A stretch of 15,850 nt of DNA from JACRPZ01 sp040758255 (GTDB lineage Bacteria > Nitrospirota > Thermodesulfovibrionia > UBA6902). Below, in pieces: positions 5,623-13,109 of this stretch (position 1 is its first letter; each line of letters starts with the position of its first letter). The position numbers were made by a program, and so were the translations under genes. The notes beneath the pieces were generated by a model, which was given only the letters and a program-made list of their open reading frames with translations, ran no database searches and was not told where the DNA came from. Location of the stretch: NCBI GenBank assembly GCA_040758255.1, contig JBFLVX010000041.1:1-15850 (forward strand). The letters run 5' to 3'.

Positions 5623-6864
5623 TCAGATAGAACTAAATCCCGGCAATACAGTCATGACTATAAGGGCTGTTGTCAGTATTATTAAAACAGCAACTGTGCC
5701 CCATGCTATGTAATTATAGCCTCTCGGATTGGTATGTTTCCCCATGATCCTCCTGTTATTCACAAGCGATAAGGCAAAGACAAGGACAAATGGCAACAAT
5801 ATACCGTTCAACAATGACGAGAGGATCATTAAAAGTATTAACGGAGCGCCAGGGATTAATACCAAAAGAGCTGATATGACTATCAGGGCAGTGTAAATCC
5901 ACATAAACTGCGGGGCTTCCCTGAAACTCTTATTCACTCCTGCTTCCCATCCCATGGCCTCGCAGATATAATAGGCTGTTGCAAGGGGAACAACAATCGC
6001 CCCGAGTATGGATGCATTTGCGAGACAGACAGCGAAAAGGATAGACGCATATTGGCCTGCAAAAGGCGCAAGGGAAAGCGCGGCTTCTTTTGCCTCGTTT
6101 ATTCTGATCCCGTGCGGATAGAGGGTTGTAGCGCAGGTGACTATTATAAAGAACGCGATAATGTCTGTCATGACACATCCGATAATGACATCGAGTTTTG
6201 TGACCTTGTAATTCTCTTTCTTGACCCCTTTTTCAGCGATTGACGACTGAAGGTAAAACTGCATCCAGGGCGTAATGGTGGTCCCTATGATCGCGATAGT
6301 TAACATGACAAATTCAGACTCGAATTTTACCTTCGGGATAAATGTGCTCTGTATGACCTCCCCCCATTTCGGAGCGGCCATAAAAGCAGAAACAACATAA
6401 CCCAAATAAATCATACATGCTATAAGCAGCGCCCCTTCCACTATTCTATAGCTGCCCCTTGTGACCAGGAGCCATATCATGAAAGCCCCGAAAGGAACCA
6501 TCACATATTTGCTCAGGCCGAACATCTCCATGCTTGCCGCCCACCCTGCAAACTCGGCAATGGTAGTTCCGAAGTTAGCCACCAGCAGGATTATCATCAT
6601 GAAAAAGGTTATCTTTACTCCGTAATTTTCCCTGATGAGATCGGAAAGCCCTTTGCCGGTTACAACGCCCATCCTTGCCACCATCTCCTGTATGACTATG
6701 AGGGCTATCGTTGTCGGTATTAATGTCCACAGAAGCATATAACCATAGCGTGCGCCAGCGACCGAGTAAGTAGTAATACCTCCGGCATCATTGTCTATGG
6801 AAGCGGTTATAATGCCGGGGCCTATTATTGAGAGGAATATAAGGAAATTTTTCCAGCGGCTCAC
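5623..6864 (-). CDS. Nramp-family divalent metal transporter, non-canonical metal site (possible Mg2+ type)
   Basis: Inner-membrane transporter of 413 residues with about 11 hydrophobic segments, starting with GPGIITASIDNDAGGITT (15-32). Canonical Nramp Mn2+/Fe2+ importers have DPGN in TM1 and a Met-Pro-His motif in TM6. Here TM1 reads D26-A-G-G29 (Asn replaced by Gly) and TM6 reads T198-P-W200 (Met replaced by Thr, His by Trp). Loss of the Met sulfur ligand is known to relax selection against Mg2+ and Ca2+, and Nramp-related magnesium transporters are an established branch. A Mg2+ or broad-range substrate is therefore likelier than strict Mn2+/Fe2+. The start is GTG at 6862-6864, overlapping the stop of the MgtE_N/CBS gene as GTGA, with a strong AGGAGGAG site (6868-6875). 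The two proteins are almost certainly made together. Family is certain; substrate is inference. Confidence 0.9.
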   Translation of the reverse strand: MSRWKNFLIFLSIIGPGIITASIDNDAGGITTYSVAGARYGYMLLWTLIPTTIALIVIQEMVARMGVVTGKGLSDLIRENYGVKITFFMMIILLVANFGTTIAEFAGWAASMEMFGLSKYVMVPFGAFMIWLLVTRGSYRIVEGALLIACMIYLGYVVSAFMAAPKWGEVIQSTFIPKVKFESEFVMLTIAIIGTTITPWMQFYLQSSIAEKGVKKENYKVTKLDVIIGCVMTDIIAFFIIVTCATTLYPHGIRINEAKEAALSLAPFAGQYASILFAVCLANASILGAIVVPLATAYYICEAMGWEAGVNKSFREAPQFMWIYTALIVISALLVLIPGAPLILLMILSSLLNGILLPFVLVFALSLVNNRRIMGKHTNPRGYNYIAWGTVAVLIILTTALIVMTVLPGFSSI

Positions 6865-8120
6865 ACGCTCCTCCTCTTCTTTCTTGAAGACGGCGGCAGG
6901 AGGAAGTCAATAATGTCGTCAATAGTCACAATGCCGAGGAGCGCTCCTTCAGCATCTATTACCGGTATGGCTAACAGATTATACTTGGATATAAGCTCGG
7001 CAACTGCTTTTTCATCTGTGTCAGGTGAAACGGTCTTTAATTTTGTCTCCATTATCTCAGACAGACGGACATTAGGCGATGGAAGGATCAAGTCTCTTAA
7101 TGACGCAACTCCGATGAGTTTTTCATTCTGCACAACGTAGATATAATAAACATCCTCCACATTAGGCGAATCTATCCTGAGCCTTTCAATCGCTTCCATG
7201 GCTGTCAATTCAGGAGGATAGGCTAAAAACGCATTTGTCATGATGCCGCCGGCGGTGTCCTCCTCATGAGCAAGGAGTTCCTGAATATCCTCAGCTTCGT
7301 CCTTTTCAATGGACTCAAGAAGCTCTTTTGCCGTGTCGGATCCAAGATCAGAGAGCAGATCTGCCGCTTCATCCGGGGGCATCCTCTCCACCACGTCAGT
7401 GGCATGGTCTTTATCAAGCCCCTCTATGATAGCCCTCTTTACATTGGGTTCAAGCTCATGCAGCGCTTCTGCCGCAACATTAGGGTCCAGTCCTTTGAAG
7501 AGCGCCACGGCCTGTTCATGCGGCACTTTGCTTATAATATCTGCAATGTCCGAGGGATGGAGCGCTGAGATCATCTGGCGCGGGACGATAAGCGATATGG
7601 TTGTGAGCCTCGGCTCAAGCGGCTGAATATATCCCCAGCGTATAAGGTTGTGAGTGAGGGCTTTTCCAAAGACATTGTAAAATCTCTCGCTCTCACGCTC
7701 TATGCCGATGCGCCTTAGAATGCCTCTTATCCCGACATCAACGGCAACAAGACAGGCATAATCCTTCTGCCCCTCAAGCTTTACGTCGTTTACCCGCACA
7801 ACCTTGGCCCCGTTTGCGTCAACTATCTGTTTGTCGAATAGATCACGCGCAATCAGCAGATCATCTTCAGAAGGTTCATACTCTTCAATCCTGGATGCGT
7901 AGACATTGGAAGAGATGATGCGCTTATTGAATATCCCCATATCTTCCCAGCCAAGATAATACCGCCTCTTCTTCTTCTCCAGAATAAGCGCCGATACTCT
8001 GGGCAGGGGCTCGCCTTTGATTACAATGAAATCCTTGAGCCTGCCAAGTTCATCGCCTGCAGGGTCGAGCACCGGCATCTTTAATAATTCGCTGACAAAA
8101 AGTTCGCCGAAAAGAGGCAT
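6861..8120 (-). CDS. PRC-barrel / MgtE N-domain / CBS-pair protein without a transporter domain
   Basis: A soluble protein of 419 residues made of regulatory modules. Two PRC-barrel-like segments (about 5-80 and 90-160) are followed by an MgtE N-terminal superhelical domain (about 180-285, with HPSDIADII, DEAADLLSDL and the hallmark EEDTAGGIMT). A CBS pair (about 290-345 and 357-410) and a basic tail complete it. In MgtE channels the N domain and CBS pair bind cytosolic Mg2+ and close the pore. Here the MgtE membrane domain is absent and the next gene is an Nramp-like transporter overlapping by 4 nt, so this protein probably senses Mg2+ and gates that transporter. The ATG at 8118-8120 is chosen because AGGAG (8126-8130) lies 5 nt upstream. 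A TTG at 8135 would be five codons longer but would put that site inside the gene and has none of its own. Confidence 0.9.
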   Translation of the reverse strand: MPLFGELFVSELLKMPVLDPAGDELGRLKDFIVIKGEPLPRVSALILEKKKRRYYLGWEDMGIFNKRIISSNVYASRIEEYEPSEDDLLIARDLFDKQIVDANGAKVVRVNDVKLEGQKDYACLVAVDVGIRGILRRIGIERESERFYNVFGKALTHNLIRWGYIQPLEPRLTTISLIVPRQMISALHPSDIADIISKVPHEQAVALFKGLDPNVAAEALHELEPNVKRAIIEGLDKDHATDVVERMPPDEAADLLSDLGSDTAKELLESIEKDEAEDIQELLAHEEDTAGGIMTNAFLAYPPELTAMEAIERLRIDSPNVEDVYYIYVVQNEKLIGVASLRDLILPSPNVRLSEIMETKLKTVSPDTDEKAVAELISKYNLLAIPVIDAEGALLGIVTIDDIIDFLLPPSSRKKRRSV

Positions 8121-8135
8121 GGGGTCTCCTGACAA

Positions 8136-8191
8136 AAAGTTGTTAGTCGTCAGTTTTTAGTTTTTAGACTGACAACCAACAACTAATAACT
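8136..8191 (-). repeat. 56-nt palindromic intergenic repeat, copy 2 (inverted relative to copy 1)
   Basis: Read on the minus strand this matches 3371-3426 at 48 of 56 positions by eye. The core GGTTGTCAGTCTAAAAACT is followed by AAAAACTGACGACTAAC. It lies between the predicted promoter (8207-8236) and the ribosome-binding site of the MgtE_N/CBS gene, so it would be transcribed as a hairpin in the leader. Confidence 0.85.
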
Positions 8192-8206
8192 TAAAACATC
8201 TGTTGA

Positions 8207-8236
8207 AGTATACATAAGGGAGGTAATTTTCGGCAA
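8207..8236 (-). promoter_or_regulatory. Predicted promoter of the MgtE_N/CBS - Nramp pair
   Basis: On the minus strand TTGCCG (8231-8236), an 18-nt spacer and TATACT (8207-8212). Transcription would begin near 8200, giving a leader of about 80 nt that contains the palindromic repeat and then AGGAG. The rest of the gap to apbE shows no terminator that I can recognise. Confidence 0.5.
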
Positions 8237-8258
8237 CCTGAAGCGGAATGTGCTCTTT

Positions 8259-9332
8259 CTACTCTATTAACTGATACCCTTTATTCAGTATCTCTATCTT
8301 GCCTCTTAAATTCCCTGTAATGAAAACCCTTTTCTCGGAATCCACCAATATCCCGTCAAGTCCTTTTGATTCAAGGAGCTTCATCCCCTTCTCCAAACCG
8401 AGAATCAGTATGGCAGTGTCAATGCCGTCAGCAACATATCCTTCAGGCGCGATAACGGAGACGCTTATCAGTCCGGATTCAGCCGGATAGCCTATGGCAG
8501 GATCAATGATATGATGATAGCGTTTTCCGTCCTTCATGAAGAACCTCTGATAGTCGCCGGCAGTTGATACGGCGCTCTCTTTCAGATTCAGCGTTGCGAA
8601 TATATCTTCCCACGGTTTTTCGGAATCGGGATTGTCAGGACGAGGGTTTTGTATGCCGACCTTCCACGGTTTACCGCTCGCGTTTAATCCGAAACCCCTG
8701 ATATCGCCGGCGATGGCGACAAGCGCAGACTTTATTCCCTTTGCCTTTATCGCTTTTACCGCCTTGTCAGCGGCATAGCCTTTTGCTATTCCTCCAAGAT
8801 CTATCTCCATGCCTTTTTCTTTCAGATAAATTTCTGATGTGGCACTCTCTATTTTTATCTTCCTGTAATCAACAAGCTTCAGCGCATTCTCAATCTCATC
8901 TTTGGACGGCATTGACGGATCCGCTGGACGGCCTGAAAACTTCCAGAGTTTACCGACAGACCCAATAGTCGGGTCAAAGGCCCCGTTAGTTATCTCTGAT
9001 ATATTCATTGTCTTGTGCATCAAATCCAATGTCTCACGGCTGACATTAACAGGTTTTATCCCGGCGAATTTACTGATTGTGCTGACCTCGCTCTCCGGTT
9101 CGAAATTATTCAGAAACTTGTCGAGCTTCTCTATTTCGGCGAACCCTGCGTCAACAGCCTCTTCCGCCTTTTCTTTTGAAGAGCTTGTAACGGTTATGGT
9201 TGTAAAGGTGTCCATGACCGACCGGCTCTCTTTGTAAGTCTTATCCTGTTCTGCGCAGGAGGATAGTGACAGGGCGCACAAAGAGAGGAATAAAAGAAAT
9301 AGGATATGCTTGATTGGTTTTCCGTAAATCAT
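8259..9332 (-). CDS. apbE: ApbE-family FAD:protein FMN transferase, lipoprotein
   Basis: Mg2+-dependent enzyme that transfers FMN from FAD to a Thr or Ser of target proteins, usually subunits of Rnf/Nqr complexes or other extracytoplasmic flavoproteins. From ATG 9332 it has 357 residues: a hydrophobic signal segment (about 10-24) ending in the lipobox LSSC with lipidated Cys26, so it should be anchored in a membrane facing the periplasm. The catalytic domain shows FDPTIG, DLGGIAKGYAADKA (178-191), a GD pair, YHHIIDP and the metal-binding ADGIDTAILILG stretch. An upstream ATG at 9458 would add 42 residues, overlap the preceding gene by 92 nt and bury the signal peptide, so I reject it. The Shine-Dalgarno at the chosen start is weak. 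It follows the carboxypeptidase gene by 34 nt, probably in one transcript. No flavinylation target is encoded nearby. Confidence 0.93.
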   Translation of the reverse strand: MIYGKPIKHILFLLFLSLCALSLSSCAEQDKTYKESRSVMDTFTTITVTSSSKEKAEEAVDAGFAEIEKLDKFLNNFEPESEVSTISKFAGIKPVNVSRETLDLMHKTMNISEITNGAFDPTIGSVGKLWKFSGRPADPSMPSKDEIENALKLVDYRKIKIESATSEIYLKEKGMEIDLGGIAKGYAADKAVKAIKAKGIKSALVAIAGDIRGFGLNASGKPWKVGIQNPRPDNPDSEKPWEDIFATLNLKESAVSTAGDYQRFFMKDGKRYHHIIDPAIGYPAESGLISVSVIAPEGYVADGIDTAILILGLEKGMKLLESKGLDGILVDSEKRVFITGNLRGKIEILNKGYQLIE

Positions 9333-9366
9333 CTGAAGGTGTCTGAGAATTTGAGCGCTTTTGCTC

Positions 9367-10293
9367 TCAGCTTTTATTCGGTGTATATTGACTGAGCCCG
9401 GTATGGTTGGTTTTAATGATGCTGTCAGCGTTATCGAGCATCTCGTAACCCTTATCAAGGAGTGTCTTTGCGTCTTCCCAGAGATAATCCCTCACAGGCT
9501 CTCCCAGGAGAGCAACTATAAGAGTCCTTTCACCTTTTCGGGAGGCGCTAACAACACAATGTTTTGCAGCCCTTGTATATCCGGTCTTGCCGCCGATCTG
9601 ATTATCATCTGACCAGAGGAGATAATTGGTATTTTTCAGGAGTACCTGTTTGTTATCAACATCAAGCATCTTGATCCTTGTATTGATGATCTCCGAGATA
9701 AGGGGATAATTGAGGGATTCTTTCATAAGTTCCGCAAGATCGCGGGCTGTTGTGTGCTGTTTCCGTCCCGGAAGACCTGAAGCATTTATGAATTTGGTAT
9801 TATTTGCGCCCACGCCCTGCGCTTTCTTATTCATCAAACTAACAAATGCCTTCTCCGAGCCGGACACAGTCTCTGCAAGGGCAACCGCGGCGCCGTTGAT
9901 TGACCTCATAAGCGCGAGGTATAAGAGGTCTTTTACACTGATCTTCTGTCCTGCCGTAAGATGCGGCTTTACGGAAGGCGTGTTAGCTGCTTTTTTGCTT
10001 ATGGTTACCACAGCCTCCGGGTCTAATTTATCAAGAGCAACCATTGCGGTAATAAGTTTTGTTGTGCTGGCAGGCGGCAGCTTGAGGTCGGGATTCTTGG
10101 CGTAAAAAACTTCTCCGCTTAAGCTATCTACAAGAACCGCAGCCTTTGCGGATATTTCAGATGCGCTTGAAATCCCTTGGCTGAGAATTAAGGCAGCTAA
10201 TGAAATTAAAAATATAAAGAGATAGGACTTTAGAATCCTGATTTGAGGTATGAATTTTATTGGGCTGATATTATTTTTTCTATATACCTTCAA
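9367..10293 (-). CDS. D-alanyl-D-alanine carboxypeptidase (peptidase S11, single-domain low-molecular-weight PBP)
   Basis: Trims the terminal D-Ala from peptidoglycan stem peptides outside the cytoplasmic membrane. The 308 residues contain a hydrophobic export signal (about 23-42, then SSASEISA as a likely cleavage region) and the three penicillin-binding motifs: S76-T-T-K79, S131-I-N133 and K236-T-G238. It is shorter than PBP5/DacA and lacks the C-terminal beta domain and amphipathic membrane anchor, so it is a catalytic-domain-only form resembling the DacF group and may be released into the periplasm or held by an uncleaved signal. The start is TTG at 10291-10293, supported by GAGAGG (10301-10306) at 7-nt spacing. 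No in-frame ATG exists before residue 84, beyond the catalytic Ser. It heads a probable two-gene unit with apbE. Confidence 0.93.
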   Translation of the reverse strand: MKVYRKNNISPIKFIPQIRILKSYLFIFLISLAALILSQGISSASEISAKAAVLVDSLSGEVFYAKNPDLKLPPASTTKLITAMVALDKLDPEAVVTISKKAANTPSVKPHLTAGQKISVKDLLYLALMRSINGAAVALAETVSGSEKAFVSLMNKKAQGVGANNTKFINASGLPGRKQHTTARDLAELMKESLNYPLISEIINTRIKMLDVDNKQVLLKNTNYLLWSDDNQIGGKTGYTRAAKHCVVSASRKGERTLIVALLGEPVRDYLWEDAKTLLDKGYEMLDNADSIIKTNHTGLSQYTPNKS

Positions 10294-10322
10294 TACTCAA
10301 CCTCTCTGCCCTGCGGTTCACA

Positions 10323-10340
10323 GCCGGTGCATTGACCGGC
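10323..10340. other. GCCGGT/ACCGGC hairpin in the carboxypeptidase leader
   Basis: A perfect 6-bp GC-rich stem with a 6-nt loop, lying in the predicted 5' leader about 17 nt upstream of the GAGAGG site. No T-run follows on either strand, so I do not call it a terminator. A role in mRNA stability or translation is possible but unproven. Confidence 0.4.
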
Positions 10341-10359
10341 ATTCAATCGCTATGATTTA

Positions 10360-10388
10360 ATCATACACTACTATGCGCAAAAAGTGAA
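10360..10388 (-). promoter_or_regulatory. Predicted promoter of the carboxypeptidase-apbE unit, with overlapping palindrome
   Basis: On the minus strand TTCACT (10383-10388), a 17-nt spacer and TATGAT (10360-10365), with transcription starting near 10353. A perfect 15-nt palindrome TATGATTTAATCATA (10351-10365) covers the -10 and start site, a position where a repressor operator would act. No known regulator family is identified from it. Confidence 0.4.
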
Positions 10389-10419
10389 GGAAAAATATAT
10401 TGAGTATTTCATCATCTTT

Positions 10420-12978
10420 TCAGACCGGAGTTGACTCTCTCCGAAATTGAGAATCCTCGGAGAGTTTTCGTTTAAGAAAAGCTCCTGTATACGATTTCGG
10501 GTTTAGAGCGACCTCTTCAGGCGTTCCTGATGCAACAACATTGCCTCCTTCGTCTCCGCCGCCGGGGCCCAAATCAATTATATAGTCAGCGCACTTTATA
10601 ACCTCCATATTGTGCTCAATAACAACAACACTGTTGCCGCTGCTTACAAGCCCCTGAAGAACTTCAAGGAGCTTTTGAATATCAACAAAGTGGAGGCCGG
10701 TAGTAGGTTCATCCAGAATATAAATGGTTTTTCCGGTTGCCCTCTTGCTCAGTTCTCTTGAGAGCTTCACTCTCTGCGCCTCTCCGCCGGAGAGGGTGGT
10801 TGCGGACTGGCCTAACTGAATGTAGCCGAGCCCGACTCTCTGAAGAGTGGCAAGTTTATGTTTTAAATTGGGGATTGAATCGAAAAATTCAATCGCCTGC
10901 GTGACGGTCATATTGAGAATATCTGAGATATTCTTGCCTTTATATCGTATCTCAAGAGTCTCCCTGTTATATCTCATCCCTTTGCACTCCTCGCATGGGA
11001 CATATACATCAGGAAGAAAATGCATAGAGACTTTTATAAGCCCGTCTCCTTTGCATGCCTCGCACCTTCCGCCGGAGACATTAAAGCTGAATCTGCGGGG
11101 CTTGTAACCTCTTAACCTTGAGTCGGCTGCCCGGGAAAAGAGATCTCTGATGAAAGTGAATATGCCGGTGTATGTCGCAGGATTGGAGCGGGGCGTTCTG
11201 CCTAACGGCGACTGATCTATGTCTATCACCTTATCAATCTTTTCGATACCGAGAATGCTTTCATGCTTTCCCGGTATGTTGACTGATGAGTATATTTTCT
11301 TTGCAAGCGCGTTATAAAGGATATCGATTATCAGCGTGCTCTTGCCTGAGCCGGAAACGCCTGTAATACAGGTGAAAACCCCAAGTGGTATCTTCACATC
11401 AATATTCTTCAGGTTGAATTCCCGCGCTCCTTTTATTGTTATGTATCCGACAGGTTTAATTCTGCTAAGCGGAACAGGTATTCTTTTATCTCTGCGGAGA
11501 TATGCCCCTGTCAGCGAATCTTTACTCGAAATTATATCCCGCAGACTGCCTTCTGCTACAACGTATCCGCCGTTTACACCTGCTCCGGGCCCCATGTCAA
11601 TTATGTGATCTGCGATTCTTATGGTATCTTCGTCATGCTCAACCACAATTACGGTATTGCCGTTCTCCCTTAACTTTATAAGACTCTCAAGGAGCCTGTT
11701 GCAGTCCTTTGGATGCAGCCCTATACTCGGTTCGTCAAGTATATAAAGCACGCCCGTGAGAGAAGTGCCTATCTGCGTTGCAAGCCTTGTCCTCTGTGAT
11801 TCGCCGCCGGAGAGGGAGAAGGCAGGCCTGTTCAGCGTGAGGTAGCCGAGTCCGACTTTATCGAGAAATGAGAGCCTCTCCTTTATCTCTTTCAGTATCT
11901 TTGACACTATAAGAGTCTCTTTTTTTGTAAGTTTAATATCTTCCAAAAAAGCGATAAGCTCTTTAATTGACAGGGCTGATAATTCGCTTATGTTCAGACC
12001 GCTGATCCTGACACCGAGGGATTCTTTTTTTAGTCTCAGCCCGTTACAGGATGGGCATATTTTAAGCGAGCCGATATCTTCTTCGTCTTCTTCGGATACA
12101 TCCTTAAATCCAAGCCCCCTGCATTTCAGACATGCGCCGTAAGGACTGTTAAATGAGAAGAGTCTGGGGCTAACCTCAGGATAGTTTATTCCGCAATTGG
12201 GGCACGCAAGCTTCATACTGAAGAAGATGTCCTTATCTTCGTCAATAATATTGATTGTCACCACATCTGTAAAAGTCATGGCGTGCGTAATAGCCTTTAA
12301 TATATGCTTTTCAATTCCGGGTTTTATAATCAGTCTGTCAATGACAATATCTATGTCATGTTTTTTATGTTTATTCAGGGAGACCTCTTTTGTGATGTCC
12401 ATTATTTCGCCGTCTATCCTTGCCCTGATAAATCCTTTCTTCCTTGCGTCATTCAGTTCTTTTTTGTATTCTCCCTTTCTGCCCATTACAATCGGGGCGA
12501 GAAGCTGGATGCGAGTGCCGTGCGGAAGTGAGATGATCGAATCGGTTATCTGCTGTATCCCTTGCGTTGCTATAGGGTTGCCGCATTTATAACAGATAAG
12601 TTGTCCGATCCTTGCATAAACCACTCTGAGATAATCATAGATTTCCGTAATTGTGCCGAGTGTGGAGCGCAGACTCCTCGTTGTTGTCTTCTGCTCAATT
12701 GCGATTGAAGGGGAGAGGCCTTCTATAGAATCCACATCGGGTTTCTGAAGCTGTTCAAGGAACTGCCTTGCATATGCGGAGAGGCTCTCAACATACCGCC
12801 TCTGCCCCTCTGCAAAGATCGTGTCAAACGCAAGCGATGATTTGCCTGAACCGGACGGCCCTGTAATCACCACGAGTTTGTCACGTGGGATCTTCAGGTC
12901 AAGGTTCTTGAGGTTGTGGACCCTTGCGCCTTTGATCTCTATGTTTTGTAAAAGAGTGCCGCTGGAATCTTCAGACAT
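10420..12978 (-). CDS. uvrA: UvrABC excinuclease subunit A, lacking the usual insertion domain
   Basis: DNA-damage recognition ATPase of nucleotide excision repair. From ATG 12978 it has 852 residues, against about 940 in E. coli. Both ABC halves are intact: Walker A GPSGSGKSS (40-48) and GVSGSGKST (540-548), signatures LSGGE (389-393 and 729-733), and Walker B LYILDEPS and IYILDEPT. The UvrB-binding region (about 110-245) is present, so this is UvrA1, not UvrA2. Zinc ligands are kept: Cys259, 262, 283, 286 and Cys639, 642, 662, 665. The insertion domain between the first zinc module and CPSCNGLRL is reduced to about 20 acidic residues (coding 12058-12120). A GTG at 13038 and an ATG at 13026 are in frame upstream, but the family N-terminus and a TTGACA/TATATT promoter inside that extension favour 12978. 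No LexA box is recognised. Confidence 0.95.
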   Translation of the reverse strand: MSEDSSGTLLQNIEIKGARVHNLKNLDLKIPRDKLVVITGPSGSGKSSLAFDTIFAEGQRRYVESLSAYARQFLEQLQKPDVDSIEGLSPSIAIEQKTTTRSLRSTLGTITEIYDYLRVVYARIGQLICYKCGNPIATQGIQQITDSIISLPHGTRIQLLAPIVMGRKGEYKKELNDARKKGFIRARIDGEIMDITKEVSLNKHKKHDIDIVIDRLIIKPGIEKHILKAITHAMTFTDVVTINIIDEDKDIFFSMKLACPNCGINYPEVSPRLFSFNSPYGACLKCRGLGFKDVSEEDEEDIGSLKICPSCNGLRLKKESLGVRISGLNISELSALSIKELIAFLEDIKLTKKETLIVSKILKEIKERLSFLDKVGLGYLTLNRPAFSLSGGESQRTRLATQIGTSLTGVLYILDEPSIGLHPKDCNRLLESLIKLRENGNTVIVVEHDEDTIRIADHIIDMGPGAGVNGGYVVAEGSLRDIISSKDSLTGAYLRRDKRIPVPLSRIKPVGYITIKGAREFNLKNIDVKIPLGVFTCITGVSGSGKSTLIIDILYNALAKKIYSSVNIPGKHESILGIEKIDKVIDIDQSPLGRTPRSNPATYTGIFTFIRDLFSRAADSRLRGYKPRRFSFNVSGGRCEACKGDGLIKVSMHFLPDVYVPCEECKGMRYNRETLEIRYKGKNISDILNMTVTQAIEFFDSIPNLKHKLATLQRVGLGYIQLGQSATTLSGGEAQRVKLSRELSKRATGKTIYILDEPTTGLHFVDIQKLLEVLQGLVSSGNSVVVIEHNMEVIKCADYIIDLGPGGGDEGGNVVASGTPEEVALNPKSYTGAFLKRKLSEDSQFRRESTPV

Positions 12979-12983
12979 CTTAA

Positions 12984-13014
12984 AATATAACTCACTTCTG
13001 AGCCCGGATGTCAA
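12984..13014 (-). promoter_or_regulatory. Predicted promoter of uvrA, probably leaderless
   Basis: On the minus strand a perfect TTGACA (13009-13014), a 19-nt spacer and TATATT (12984-12989). The -10 ends 5 nt before the ATG at 12978, the same geometry as at the fabF-type gene, and no Shine-Dalgarno is present. The spacer is longer than ideal. Confidence 0.45.
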
Positions 13015-13048
13015 ATGATTGCGCATAATTGCAAACACCCGCTTTGCC

Positions 13049-13077
13049 TTGACAACCAGCTTCTAAAAAGATTTAAA
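13049..13077 (+). promoter_or_regulatory. Predicted promoter of metK-ahcY
   Basis: Perfect TTGACA (13049-13054), a 17-nt spacer and TTTAAA (13072-13077), with transcription starting near 13084. The leader would be about 26 nt and contain AAGGAGG (13094-13100). It is too short for a SAM or SAH riboswitch, and none is seen. Confidence 0.5.
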
Positions 13078-13109
13078 TAATAGACATTAACTTAAGGAGG
13101 CGACAATTT

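Noticed and set aside
8121..8135. TTG start for the MgtE_N/CBS gene
   Set aside because: The AGGAG site serving ATG 8120 would fall inside the gene, and no site precedes the TTG.
9333..9458. Longer apbE start at 9458
   Set aside because: It would overlap the carboxypeptidase by 92 nt and place the lipoprotein signal at residue 50 or later; ATG 9332 gives a normal signal peptide.
10437..10476. Inverted repeat ACTCTC...GAGAGT near the 3' end of uvrA as a terminator
   Set aside because: It lies within coding sequence and no T-run follows in the direction of uvrA transcription.
13078..13109. SAM or SAH riboswitch upstream of metK or ahcY
   Set aside because: The metK leader is about 26 nt and the metK-ahcY gap is 14 nt; there is no room for an aptamer.
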